Shown here piece after piece: positions 50,032 to 56,440 of a DNA stretch of 64,000 nucleotides (within the stretch, counting starts at the first letter, position 1; each line of letters opens with the position of its first letter). Below the pieces are notes generated by a model. That model was given only the letters and a program-made list of their open reading frames with translations, was not told the origin of the DNA and did no database searches. The DNA comes from Mucilaginibacter sp. GTDB lineage: Bacteria; Bacteroidota; Bacteroidia; Sphingobacteriales; Sphingobacteriaceae. The position numbers were made by a program, and so were the translations under genes. The stretch covers positions 62,001 to 126,000 of the forward strand of contig NZ_JAQBOC010000094.1 of assembly GCF_028288225.1 (NCBI RefSeq). Direction: 5' to 3'.

Positions 50032-50796
50032 TCAATTAAACACTTTCACAATATCAATAAAATCGCGGGATTTAAGTGAGGCACCGCCGATAAGGCCGCC
50101 ATCAATATCGGGTTGCGCAAAAAGTTCGGGGGCGTTTTTAGGATTACAGCTTCCTCCGTATAAAATGGTTGTACTGTCTGCCACTTGCTGATTGTATTTT
50201 GCAGCTATTTCCTTGCGGATAAATGCATGGATCTCCTGTGCCTGTTCTGATGATGCAGTTACACCGGTGCCAATAGCCCAAACCGGTTCATATGCTATTA
50301 CAAGTTTAGCAAATTCAGTTTCAGCTAAATGAAAAACACCTTCAGCCAATTGGCTTTTAATAATATCAAAATGCTGGTTAGCTTCCCTTTCCTGTAAAGT
50401 TTCACCGATGCAGAAAATAGGTTTCAAATCGTTTTTTAAAGCGGTGTCAGTCTTTTTAGCAAGCAGTTCATTGCTTTCGCCAAAATACTGGCGGCGTTCA
50501 GAGTGCCCTAAAATAACATACGCTGCTCCAACAGATTTTATCATTTTTGCTGATGTCTCGCCCGTATATGCTCCCGACTCGGCCTGATGAGCATTTTGCG
50601 CGCCCACAGCTACATTATTATAGCCCCTTGCCATTTGCGCAAGGCTGTGCAAGTGAATAAACGGACTGCAAATAACGGCCTGCTGTTTGCCTGTTGCTTC
50701 GTCTTTAAACATATTTATTATTTCAGAAAACAAGCTTAAACCTTCATTATAGTCAAGGTTCATTTTCCAGTTTCCGGCAACAATTTTTTTTCTCAT
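50032..50796 (-). CDS. tpiA: Triosephosphate isomerase
   Basis: TpiA interconverts dihydroxyacetone phosphate and glyceraldehyde 3-phosphate. The 254-residue TIM barrel shows AGNWKMN (Asn/Lys of the active site), VILGHSERRQYFGE (His95-type), VIAYEPVWAIGTGVTAS (catalytic Glu and mobile loop) and LYGGSCNPKNAPELF, DGGLIGGASL. The length is normal. A GTTGATTAAGTTAGA repeat lies directly upstream, between it and the GlmU-like gene. Confidence 0.97.
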   Translation of the reverse strand: MRKKIVAGNWKMNLDYNEGLSLFSEIINMFKDEATGKQQAVICSPFIHLHSLAQMARGYNNVAVGAQNAHQAESGAYTGETSAKMIKSVGAAYVILGHSERRQYFGESNELLAKKTDTALKNDLKPIFCIGETLQEREANQHFDIIKSQLAEGVFHLAETEFAKLVIAYEPVWAIGTGVTASSEQAQEIHAFIRKEIAAKYNQQVADSTTILYGGSCNPKNAPELFAQPDIDGGLIGGASLKSRDFIDIVKVFN

Positions 50797-50805
50797 GATT
50801 GTATT

Positions 50806-50925
50806 ATTAGTTGATTAAGTTAGATTATGTTGATTGAGTTAGATTAAGTTTATTGTGTTGTAAGCTGATTGATGTTGATTTAACCACTCACTTAATCAAC
50901 CTAATCAACTTAATCAACCACTAAT
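50806..50925. repeat. Word-repeat palindrome (GTTGATTAAGTTAGATTATG family)
   Basis: The left side (50806-50850) repeats GTTGATTAAGTTAGATTA words. The right side (50882-50925) repeats ACTTAATCAACCTAATCAAC. The right end contains the stop of the GlmU-like gene (TTTTGATTAG read on the minus strand). Confidence 0.7.
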
Positions 50926-52109
50926 CAAAACCTTCTCAGCTCCTCAGTTAATTCAAATACAGTTTGTAATATATGTTTTTCATTCTCATCAAAATCACGA
51001 TGCTCTCTGCGGGCAAATACTCTTTCGGCCGTTTCAAACATTTTTTTTATAGAATAAACGTCATACCCGTGTGCGCCGCCCCATGAAAAATCAGGAACAA
51101 AATTCCGCGGGAAGCCTGAGCCAAAAATGTTTGCACTTACGCCTATTACCGTACCTGTATTAAACATCGTATTTATAGCACATTTGGAGTGATCGGCCAT
51201 TATTAGCCCGCAAAATTGCAGACCAGTTTTGCGGAAGCGTTGTGCGGTATAGTCCCACAGTTTCACATCATCATAATTATTTTTCAGGTTTGAGTTATTG
51301 GTATCGGCGCCGATATTGCACCACTCGCCTAAAACAGCATTCCCAAGGTAGCCTTCATGCCCTTTCGATGAATAACCCCAAATCACGGCATTATTAAGCT
51401 CGCCCCCCACCCTTGAGTACGGGCCTACGGTTGTAGCGCCATAGATCTTGGCCCCCATTTTCACCTGCGAATGCTCACATAAAGCAAATGCGCCACGAAT
51501 ATGGGTTCCTTCCCAAACTTCCGTATTATTTGCCAGGTAAATTGGCCCGTTTATGGTGTTAAAAGTTGAACAATCAGCAATGGCGCCTTCCTCAGCAAAA
51601 AACTCATCCCCGATTATAGTATTTGTTTGGCTGATAGCTGCGCTGTTGCGGCCCTTTGTAAGCAAGGCAAAATCCTTTCGAAGCTCTATATCATTTTTCC
51701 TGAAAATATCTTCGGGAAACCTGACTATTACCGGTATATTTTCTAATACAGTAACTGCGGAAAATTCAGCATTAGTGTTAAAATCAGCAGCATCGGTCCC
51801 GTTTAATCTAACAGCCAGCAGCTGGTCGCCATATTTTAAAGCTTCGCCGTTTTGCAGGCGGTCAATAGCCTCGGTTAAATATTCGTCAGGACAAACACCT
51901 CCATAAATAAATATATTATCCTGCTCAATTTTTAAAGGAAACTTTTTCTGTAACCAGGGTTGGGTATGAAAAGAAGTTTGCTGTTTTAAATGCTTTGCCC
52001 ACTTTTCGGCAATGGTAAGGATACCTATGCGCAGGTCGGCCACCGGGCGGGTAAAAGTTAAAGGCAGAAGGGTTTGATGTGCGTTATCGTCGAATAAGAT
52101 AATTGCCAT
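50925..52109 (-). CDS. GlmU-like sugar-1-phosphate nucleotidyltransferase / left-handed helix protein
   Basis: The product is a 394-residue protein of the GlmU-like family of Bacteroidota. The N-terminal part (AIILFDDNAHQTLLPLTFTRPVADLRIGILTIAEKWAKHL) replaces the usual nucleotidyltransferase start. The C-terminal half has hexapeptide repeats of a left-handed beta helix (INGPIYLANNTEVWEGTHIRGAF, VKMGAKIYGATTVGPYSRVGGELNNAVIWGYSSKGHEGYLGNAVLGEWCNIGADT). It probably activates a sugar phosphate for cell-envelope synthesis; the sugar is unknown. It lies behind rpmE2, separated by a terminator. Confidence 0.85.
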   Translation of the reverse strand: MAIILFDDNAHQTLLPLTFTRPVADLRIGILTIAEKWAKHLKQQTSFHTQPWLQKKFPLKIEQDNIFIYGGVCPDEYLTEAIDRLQNGEALKYGDQLLAVRLNGTDAADFNTNAEFSAVTVLENIPVIVRFPEDIFRKNDIELRKDFALLTKGRNSAAISQTNTIIGDEFFAEEGAIADCSTFNTINGPIYLANNTEVWEGTHIRGAFALCEHSQVKMGAKIYGATTVGPYSRVGGELNNAVIWGYSSKGHEGYLGNAVLGEWCNIGADTNNSNLKNNYDDVKLWDYTAQRFRKTGLQFCGLIMADHSKCAINTMFNTGTVIGVSANIFGSGFPRNFVPDFSWGGAHGYDVYSIKKMFETAERVFARREHRDFDENEKHILQTVFELTEELRRF

Positions 52110-52120
52110 GTTGCAAAAAT

Positions 52121-52151
52121 AAAAAAAGTCCCCCGATGTACCGGGAGACTT
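52121..52151 (-). terminator. Rho-independent terminator of rpmE2
   Basis: On the minus strand AAGTCTCCCGG pairs with CCCCCGACTT-type bases (52126-52135 with 52141-52151, one mismatch), followed by a run of T. It lies between rpmE2 and the GlmU-like gene, which starts at 52109 inside the T run's end. Confidence 0.8.
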
Positions 52152-52177
52152 GTAAATATTTTATCGAAAAAACAAAA

Positions 52178-52426
52178 TTACTTTTTGTTGTAACGGGTGC
52201 GGAATTTATCAATACGCCCTGCAGTATCAACCAGTTTCATTTTACCGGTATAAAAAGGGTGTGAAGTATGAGAAATTTCTAATTTAATCAGCGGATATTC
52301 ATTGCCATCTTCCCATTTAACGGTTTCGCGGCTATCGATGCATGATTTGGTTATAAAAGAATAGTCGTTTGACATATCCTTGAAAACAACTAACCTATAG
52401 TTTGATGGATGCAGATCTTTTTTCAT
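52178..52426 (-). CDS. rpmE2: 50S ribosomal protein L31 type B
   Basis: The product is the 82-residue zinc-free type B L31 (bL31B): MKKDLHPSNYRLVVFKDMSNDYSFITKSCIDSRETV...YPLIKLEISHTSHPFYTGKMKLVDTAGRIDKFRTRYNKK. The paired cysteines of the zinc-binding type A form are absent, as in other type B proteins. Bacteroidota commonly use only this form. It is preceded by a 416-base gene-free gap full of repeats and ends at a strong terminator. Confidence 0.95.
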   Translation of the reverse strand: MKKDLHPSNYRLVVFKDMSNDYSFITKSCIDSRETVKWEDGNEYPLIKLEISHTSHPFYTGKMKLVDTAGRIDKFRTRYNKK

Positions 52427-52507
52427 TGTGTTATAACTTCCTTATAAAAGAGGTGCAAATGTAGTAATAATATTTAAATATGAAAGGGGTATTTTGTTTT
52501 TTTGTGA

Positions 52508-52570
52508 ATGGTTGATTAAGTTAGATTAGGTTGATTGAGTTGGTTATGTTGAGCTGGTTAAATTGATTAG
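52508..52570. repeat. Single arm of the GTTGATTAAGTTAGATTAGG family
   Basis: Tandem degenerate GGTTGATT, AAGTTAGATTAGG and GTTGATTGAGTTGG words appear without a matching opposite arm. It is the first of three different repeat families in the gap 52427-52842. Confidence 0.6.
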
Positions 52571-52584
52571 GGAATGTATGCAGG

Positions 52585-52604
52585 AGACGCGATGCTTCGC
52601 GTCT
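52585..52604. repeat. REP-like palindrome AGACGCGA-N4-TCGCGTCT, copy 3
   Basis: A perfect 8-bp stem with loop TGCT, identical in stem to copy 1 after hscA at 8335-8354, 44 kb away. Confidence 0.75.
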
Positions 52605-52619
52605 TTCTGCACGAAGTTG

Positions 52620-52735
52620 TCTGAACCGGGATTAAACGGATTTTTGGATTTATCAGATTTTGCTTTTACCAGGAAAAATATTTAAAATCGCCGGCAATCG
52701 CTAAAATCCTCTAATCTGTTTAATCCCGGTTCAGA
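52620..52735. repeat. Inverted repeat TCTGAACCGGGATTAAACGG
   Basis: The arm at 52620-52642 is answered at 52713-52735 with one mismatch in 23 bases. The enclosed 70 bases are AT-rich and read GGATTT/AAATCC-like words near the arms. Such CCGGGATTAAAC palindromes are, as far as I recall, recurrent in this family of bacteria. Confidence 0.75.
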
Positions 52736-52763
52736 AAATAATGGCGTTCCCGCTGATAGAAGC

Positions 52764-52832
52764 GGGCCGGGCTATCCGCTCAAACTGCACAGGCCTTAGC
52801 CACGTGGGCGGTATCCGTTTCTATCCCTAACG
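52764..52832. repeat. GC-rich repeat GCGGGCCGGGCTATCCGCTC ... ATCCGTTTCTATCCCTAACGC
   Basis: This GC-rich block differs sharply from its surroundings and ends directly before the mce gene end. Its wording resembles a dispersed intergenic repeat I associate with Sphingobacteriaceae, but I cannot verify copy number. No gene is present in the block. Confidence 0.4.
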
Positions 52833-52842
52833 CAAATAAATT

Positions 52843-53271
52843 TCATCTTGATTCCTGGCTCTTGATTCTTGGTTCTAACTCCTGACATAACTCAATCAGC
52901 ACCCCATTTGCACTCTTCGGGTGCACAAAACACACCAGCTTATTATCAGCCCCTAATTTGGGCTCATCGTTCAACAATACAAATCCTTCGCCTTTAAGCC
53001 GTTCCATCTCAGCTTTTATATCATCAACCTCAAAAGCAATGTGGTGGATCCCTTCTCCTTTTTTGGCAATAAACTTAGCAATCGGGCTATCCGGGTTTGA
53101 TGCCTCCAATAACTCAATTTTATTGGGGCCTGCACTTAAAAAAGCTGTTTTAACGCCTTCAGAAAGCACATCTTCTATTTTATAGATAGTAGTATTCAGC
53201 AGTTTTCCATAGATCTTTCCTGCGCTTTGGAGGCTGTTAACAGCTATGCCAATATGCTCAATCTTATTCAT
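52843..53271 (-). CDS. mce: Methylmalonyl-CoA epimerase
   Basis: Mce interconverts (2R)- and (2S)-methylmalonyl-CoA in propionate metabolism. The 142-residue product is a vicinal-oxygen-chelate protein with two beta-alpha-beta modules: KIEHIGIAVNSLQSA (metal His) and GIHHIAFEVDDIKAEM (second His), then VCFVHPKSANGVLIELCQE (Glu ligand). The start is the ATG at 53269-53271. The last ten residues (EPRIKSQESR) are encoded by a CTTGATTCTTGG-type intergenic repeat, so the native end is probably ELCQEL. The partner mutase is not in the window. Confidence 0.92.
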   Translation of the reverse strand: MNKIEHIGIAVNSLQSAGKIYGKLLNTTIYKIEDVLSEGVKTAFLSAGPNKIELLEASNPDSPIAKFIAKKGEGIHHIAFEVDDIKAEMERLKGEGFVLLNDEPKLGADNKLVCFVHPKSANGVLIELCQELEPRIKSQESR

Positions 53272-53317
53272 GTCCAAATATTGTAAATTAATGCTGCTTT
53301 AAGTAGTTTAAGCCTTG

Positions 53318-53353
53318 TTTTGAATGATTTTAAATAAACTTTATCTATCTTTG
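53318..53353 (+). promoter_or_regulatory. Promoter of the isc genes
   Basis: TTTTG at 53318-53322 and TATCTTTG at 53346-53353, 23 bases apart, match the Bacteroidota consensus. The box ends 21 bases before the iscS ATG. No IscR gene or recognisable IscR site is visible. Confidence 0.6.
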
Positions 53354-53374
53354 TATTGTTAATAATATTCGCTT

Positions 53375-54586
53375 ATGAATCTTCCGATATACTTAGACAA
53401 TAACGCTACAACTCCCATGGATCCACGGGTACTGGAAGCGATGTTGCCGTATTTTAATGAAAAATTTGGTAATGCTGCAAGCCGTAACCATCCATTTGGA
53501 TGGGTAGCCGAAGAAGGTGTTGATTATGCACGCGAGCAGGTGGCCAAGTTAATTGGTGCCAGCGATAAGGAAATTATCTTTACATCAGGTGCTACAGAAT
53601 CAGATAACCTTGCTATTAAGGGCGTGTTTGAGATGTATAAAGAAAAAGGTAACCACATAATAACTACAGTTACCGAGCATAAAGCTGTTCTTGATGCCTG
53701 CAAACACGTTGAAAAACTTGGCGGAAAAGTTACTTACCTGCCGGTTAAGGAAGATGGTCTGCTTGACCTTGAAGTGCTTGAAAAAGCCATGACCAGTGAT
53801 ACTATTTTAGTATCAGTAATGTATGGTAATAACGAAATAGGTGTTATACAACCAATTAAAGAAATTGCTGCAATTGCCCATAAATATGGTGCATTGTTTA
53901 TGACAGATGCTGTACAGGCCGTTGGTAAGATCCCGGTTGATGTTAACAGGGATGGAATTGATCTTTTAGCACTTACTGCTCATAAAATATATGGTCCTAA
54001 GGGCGTTGGTGCATTGTATGTACGCCGCAAAGGCCCAAGAGTTAAAGTTACCGCTCAAATGGACGGTGGCGGCCATGAGCGCGGAATGCGTTCAGGCACA
54101 TTAAATGTACCGGGCATTGTTGGCCTTGGTAAAGCTTGTGAATTGTGCGGTTTGGAAATGGAAAGCGAAGCAAAACGTTTATCAGCTTTACGCGATAAAT
54201 TACAGGCTTCGTTAACTGTACTGGAAGAAAGTTATGTAAACGGCAACGTTGAACATCGCTTACCGCATGTAGCCAATATCTCATTTAAATATGTTGAAGG
54301 CGAAGGCTTAATGATGGCTATGAAGGACCTGGCTGTATCATCAGGTTCAGCTTGTACATCGGCTTCGCTGGAACCATCATACGTGTTGAAAAGCTTAGGT
54401 TTATCAGATGACCTGGCGCATTCGTCTATCCGTTTTGGTTTAGGCCGGTTTACTACTGAAGAGGAAGTAGATTATGCAATTGAAGTAACCAAAAAATCGG
54501 TCACCCATCTTCGCGAGCTTTCTCCGCTATGGGAAATGTTTAAAGAAGGTATTGACCTTAACTCAATTGAGTGGGCAGAACATTAA
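53375..54586 (+). CDS. iscS: Cysteine desulfurase IscS
   Basis: IscS takes sulfur from cysteine as a persulfide and hands it to IscU. The 403-residue PLP enzyme begins PIYLDNNATTPMDPRVLEAM, has TSGATESDNLAIKG, the Schiff-base Lys204 in TAHKIYGPKG, and the mobile loop with nucleophile Cys327 in SSGSACTSASLEPS, which is the group I (IscS/NifS) form. It is the first of three co-directional genes. The stop is followed at once by GATGTGC word repeats and then CACTAATTCA repeats before iscU. Confidence 0.97.
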   Translation: MNLPIYLDNNATTPMDPRVLEAMLPYFNEKFGNAASRNHPFGWVAEEGVDYAREQVAKLIGASDKEIIFTSGATESDNLAIKGVFEMYKEKGNHIITTVTEHKAVLDACKHVEKLGGKVTYLPVKEDGLLDLEVLEKAMTSDTILVSVMYGNNEIGVIQPIKEIAAIAHKYGALFMTDAVQAVGKIPVDVNRDGIDLLALTAHKIYGPKGVGALYVRRKGPRVKVTAQMDGGGHERGMRSGTLNVPGIVGLGKACELCGLEMESEAKRLSALRDKLQASLTVLEESYVNGNVEHRLPHVANISFKYVEGEGLMMAMKDLAVSSGSACTSASLEPSYVLKSLGLSDDLAHSSIRFGLGRFTTEEEVDYAIEVTKKSVTHLRELSPLWEMFKEGIDLNSIEWAEH

Positions 54587-54589
54587 TTG

Positions 54590-54692
54590 ATGTGCAAATA
54601 TGCGGATGTGCGAATGTGCGGATGCAAAAAATATAAAATAACGAATTGGCATTAAAATCACTAATTCAATAAATCACTAATTCAATAATTAA
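54590..54692 (+). repeat. Two word-repeat stretches between iscS and iscU
   Basis: 54590-54627 repeats GATGTGCGGATGTGCGAATG words (also after nuoD), and 54656-54692 repeats ATCACTAATTCAATAA words (also at 3405-3446). Neither forms a good hairpin, so the operon may still be read through. Confidence 0.55.
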
Positions 54693-54698
54693 AGTAAA

Positions 54699-55112
54699 AT
54701 GGCTTATTCAGATAAAGTAATCGATCACTATACCAACCCCCGCAATGTGGGCACTTTGGATAAAAGTAACCACAAAGTAGGCACAGGTTTGGTGGGCGCC
54801 CCTGAATGCGGCGACGTTATGCGCCTGCAGATCCAGGTTGATGACAATAACATGATAACTGATGCTAAATTTAAAACATTTGGATGCGGCTCAGCTATTG
54901 CATCATCGTCATTAGCTACAGAATGGCTTAAAGGCAAAAGCATTGATGATGCCATGAAGATTGACAACATGGATATTGTTGAAGAATTGGCGCTTCCACC
55001 GGTGAAAATTCACTGCTCGGTATTGGCAGAGGATGCAATAAAAGCGGCGATTAATGATTACCGTGTAAAAAATGGCATGGCGGCAATTGAAAGCCAAAAA
55101 GTACATCACTAA
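54699..55112 (+). CDS. iscU: Fe-S cluster scaffold IscU
   Basis: IscU is the scaffold on which [2Fe-2S] clusters are built. The 137-residue product shows the three cluster cysteines Cys37 (GAPECGDV, with Asp39), Cys63 (FGCGSA) and Cys106 (KIHCSVLAEDA), with His105 next to the last. The HscA recognition peptide LPPVK lies at 99-103. This is the IscU rather than the SufU type: there is no insertion between the second and third cysteine. HscA is encoded 47 kb away. Confidence 0.97.
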   Translation: MAYSDKVIDHYTNPRNVGTLDKSNHKVGTGLVGAPECGDVMRLQIQVDDNNMITDAKFKTFGCGSAIASSSLATEWLKGKSIDDAMKIDNMDIVEELALPPVKIHCSVLAEDAIKAAINDYRVKNGMAAIESQKVHH

Positions 55113-55113
55113 G

Positions 55114-55188
55114 AACAGAAGCAAGACAATAAGAGTCGGGATCCAAGACTAATTTTTCTTGATTCTTGCTTTCTTGATTCTTGAATCT
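55114..55188. repeat. Imperfect inverted word repeat (CTTGATTCTTG) between iscU and iscA
   Basis: The left part 55114-55150 has AGAAGCAAGACAATAAGAG words. The right part 55156-55188 has TTGATTCTTGCTTTCTTGATTC. They can fold into a loose hairpin inside the isc operon. Confidence 0.5.
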
Positions 55189-55198
55189 AATTAAAACA

Positions 55199-55525
55199 AT
55201 GATAACAATAACTGATAAAGCAAAAAGTAAAATAGATAACCTCATGACTGACTCGGGGCTTGATGCTTCGTATTTTCTGCGGGTATCTGTTCAGGGAGGT
55301 GGATGCTCAGGCTTATCATACAACCTTGATTTTGATAACGAAATAAAAAAAGGGGACCAGTTTTTTGAAGATCGCGGCATCCGCATAGCTTTGGATATGA
55401 AATCGTTCCTTTACCTTGCCGGCACAGAGCTTGATTTTTCGGACGGATTAAATGGCAAGGGCTTTAACTTCCACAACCCTAATGCAAGCCGGACTTGCGG
55501 CTGCGGGGAAAGTTTTTCGGTGTAA
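55199..55525 (+). CDS. iscA: A-type Fe-S carrier protein (IscA/HesB family)
   Basis: The product has 108 residues and is an A-type carrier that transfers Fe-S clusters to client proteins. It shows the three conserved cysteines: Cys36 in VQGGGCSGLSY and Cys100/Cys102 in ASRTCGCGESF. It is the third gene of iscS-iscU-iscA. The ATG at 55199 follows the repeat, and an upstream in-frame TTG is less likely. A very strong hairpin terminator lies 17 bases past the stop. Confidence 0.95.
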   Translation: MITITDKAKSKIDNLMTDSGLDASYFLRVSVQGGGCSGLSYNLDFDNEIKKGDQFFEDRGIRIALDMKSFLYLAGTELDFSDGLNGKGFNFHNPNASRTCGCGESFSV

Positions 55526-55542
55526 CCCTGATATTTCTATAA

Positions 55543-55576
55543 AACAAAGAAGGCGCCAATTGGCGCCTTCTTTGTT
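55543..55576 (+). terminator. Rho-independent terminator of the isc genes
   Basis: A perfect 16-bp stem (55543-55558 with 55561-55576) has only AT as loop, so the base of the loop will open. It is followed by TTATTA. It ends the isc operon 17 bases after the iscA stop. Confidence 0.88.
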
Positions 55577-55591
55577 TTATTACCTTCTCTT

Positions 55592-55628
55592 CCCCGTTGG
55601 CTGTGTCCCCACAGCCAATCACAGGACA
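55592..55628. repeat. RAYT-associated REP palindrome, copy C
   Basis: The stem TTGGCTGTG-TCCC-CACAGCCAA is perfect (55597-55605, 55610-55618), flanked by CCCCG on one side and TCACAGGACA on the other. It touches the 3' end of the RAYT gene and is in direct orientation with copy B. Confidence 0.85.
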
Positions 55629-55629
55629 T

Positions 55630-56151
55630 TTATAGTACATCCATATAATGTGTTAACCAGTCGAAACGATTATCGCCCTGTTCATAAAAAGAACAGGAAG
55701 AAAAATAATAATCATTAGGGTCAATTACCAAATTCCAATGAGGCTGTAATGGGTTATAATGTGTATAGCTCAATTTCTGCTCCAATATTTTTCTATCGTA
55801 CATTATAACCGGCAATGCATTCTTCCGCCAAAACTGATGATCACGACTATTACGATCAACTTTAAATTTATTTAATAATGGACTGTCTATCGTTCTAAGC
55901 TCTTTTAGAAATTCATGCCCGGTAAATTTCATAAAGCTTGCATGAGGCATTTCTTTGCCATTTTTAGCTTTACATTCCCATAGTACATGAATATGGTTTG
56001 GCATTATGACAAAGCCATAAACTATCAACTTCTCTCTTTTAACAAGATGAATAAGGCTGTCTAATACAATTTGCTTAAACCGATCTGTTTCTAAAAGAGG
56101 GATCCAGTCAAGAATTGCAACTGTATAAAAGTAGACGGTGTTTAATTCCAT
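55630..56151 (-). CDS. REP-associated tyrosine transposase (RAYT, IS200/IS605-like TnpA)
   Basis: The product is a 173-residue HUH-fold single-strand transposase of the REP-associated type. The HUH motif is HIH (His53, His55) in IMPNHIHVLW, and the tyrosine region is LSYTHYNPLQPHW, with Tyr129 and Tyr132 as candidates for the nucleophile. The frame is intact and the length normal (about 150-220). REP palindromes sit immediately at its 3' end (copy C) and upstream (copies B and A), as expected. RAYTs are usually single-copy and domesticated and are thought to spread REP sequences. It starts with the ATG at 56149-56151. Confidence 0.9.
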   Translation of the reverse strand: MELNTVYFYTVAILDWIPLLETDRFKQIVLDSLIHLVKREKLIVYGFVIMPNHIHVLWECKAKNGKEMPHASFMKFTGHEFLKELRTIDSPLLNKFKVDRNSRDHQFWRKNALPVIMYDRKILEQKLSYTHYNPLQPHWNLVIDPNDYYFSSCSFYEQGDNRFDWLTHYMDVL

Positions 56152-56217
56152 ATATGAAGATAATAGTTTTCAGATATTTCTTCAAACCAATATATTTTCT
56201 GCCTTAGCTCCCCCCTC

Positions 56218-56254
56218 CCGTTGGCTGTGTCCTCACAGCCAACCACCAGGACAT
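56218..56254. repeat. RAYT-associated REP palindrome, copy B
   Basis: GTTGGCTGTG-TCCT-CACAGCCAAC (56220-56243) is followed by CACCAGGACATT. The core and the AGGACATT tail match copy C. It lies upstream of the RAYT gene and directly behind the remnant pseudogene. Confidence 0.85.
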
Positions 56255-56329
56255 TCACATCATATCCATCATCATATCCATATAGTATATTAACAAGTTT
56301 ACGTTTACCCGCTGGCACATTTCTATCTG
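56255..56329 (-). pseudogene. 3' remnant of a second RAYT gene
   Basis: Read on the minus strand, 24 codons and a stop end in LLIYYMDMMMDMM and stand at the same distance from REP copy B as the RAYT end WLTHYMDVL stands from copy C. About 20 of 24 bases match around TTATATGGAT. Upstream of this stretch the frame hits a stop, so only the tail of a former RAYT copy remains. This is inference from local similarity and position. Confidence 0.5.
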
Positions 56330-56364
56330 TTGAATAAATCAAACTAATACATTTTCGATTAGCA

Positions 56365-56402
56365 TGGTGATTGGCTGTGAGGACACAGCCAACGGGGAAG
56401 AG
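56365..56402. repeat. RAYT-associated REP palindrome, copy A (inverted)
   Basis: TTGGCTGTG-AGGA-CACAGCCAA (56371-56392), flanked by GGTGA and CGGGGAAG, is in the opposite orientation to copies B and C. A and B bracket the RAYT remnant, as a pair of inverted REPs would bracket a mobile unit. Confidence 0.8.
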
Positions 56403-56405
56403 AAA

Positions 56406-56437
56406 ACTAAAAGACCCGATAAATTGGGTCTTTTAGT
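56406..56437 (-). terminator. Terminator of the SnoaL-like gene
   Basis: ACTAAAAGACCC (56406-56417) pairs with GGGTCTTTTAGT (56426-56437). On the minus strand it is followed by TTTTCTC. It ends the leftward gene whose stop is at 56441 and shields it from the REP/RAYT locus. Confidence 0.78.
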
Positions 56438-56440
56438 GGT

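Noticed and set aside
56142..56342. 66-codon minus-strand frame upstream of the RAYT gene
   Set aside because: It reads across REP copy B in a frame different from the recognisable RAYT remnant. The remnant itself is annotated as a pseudogene.
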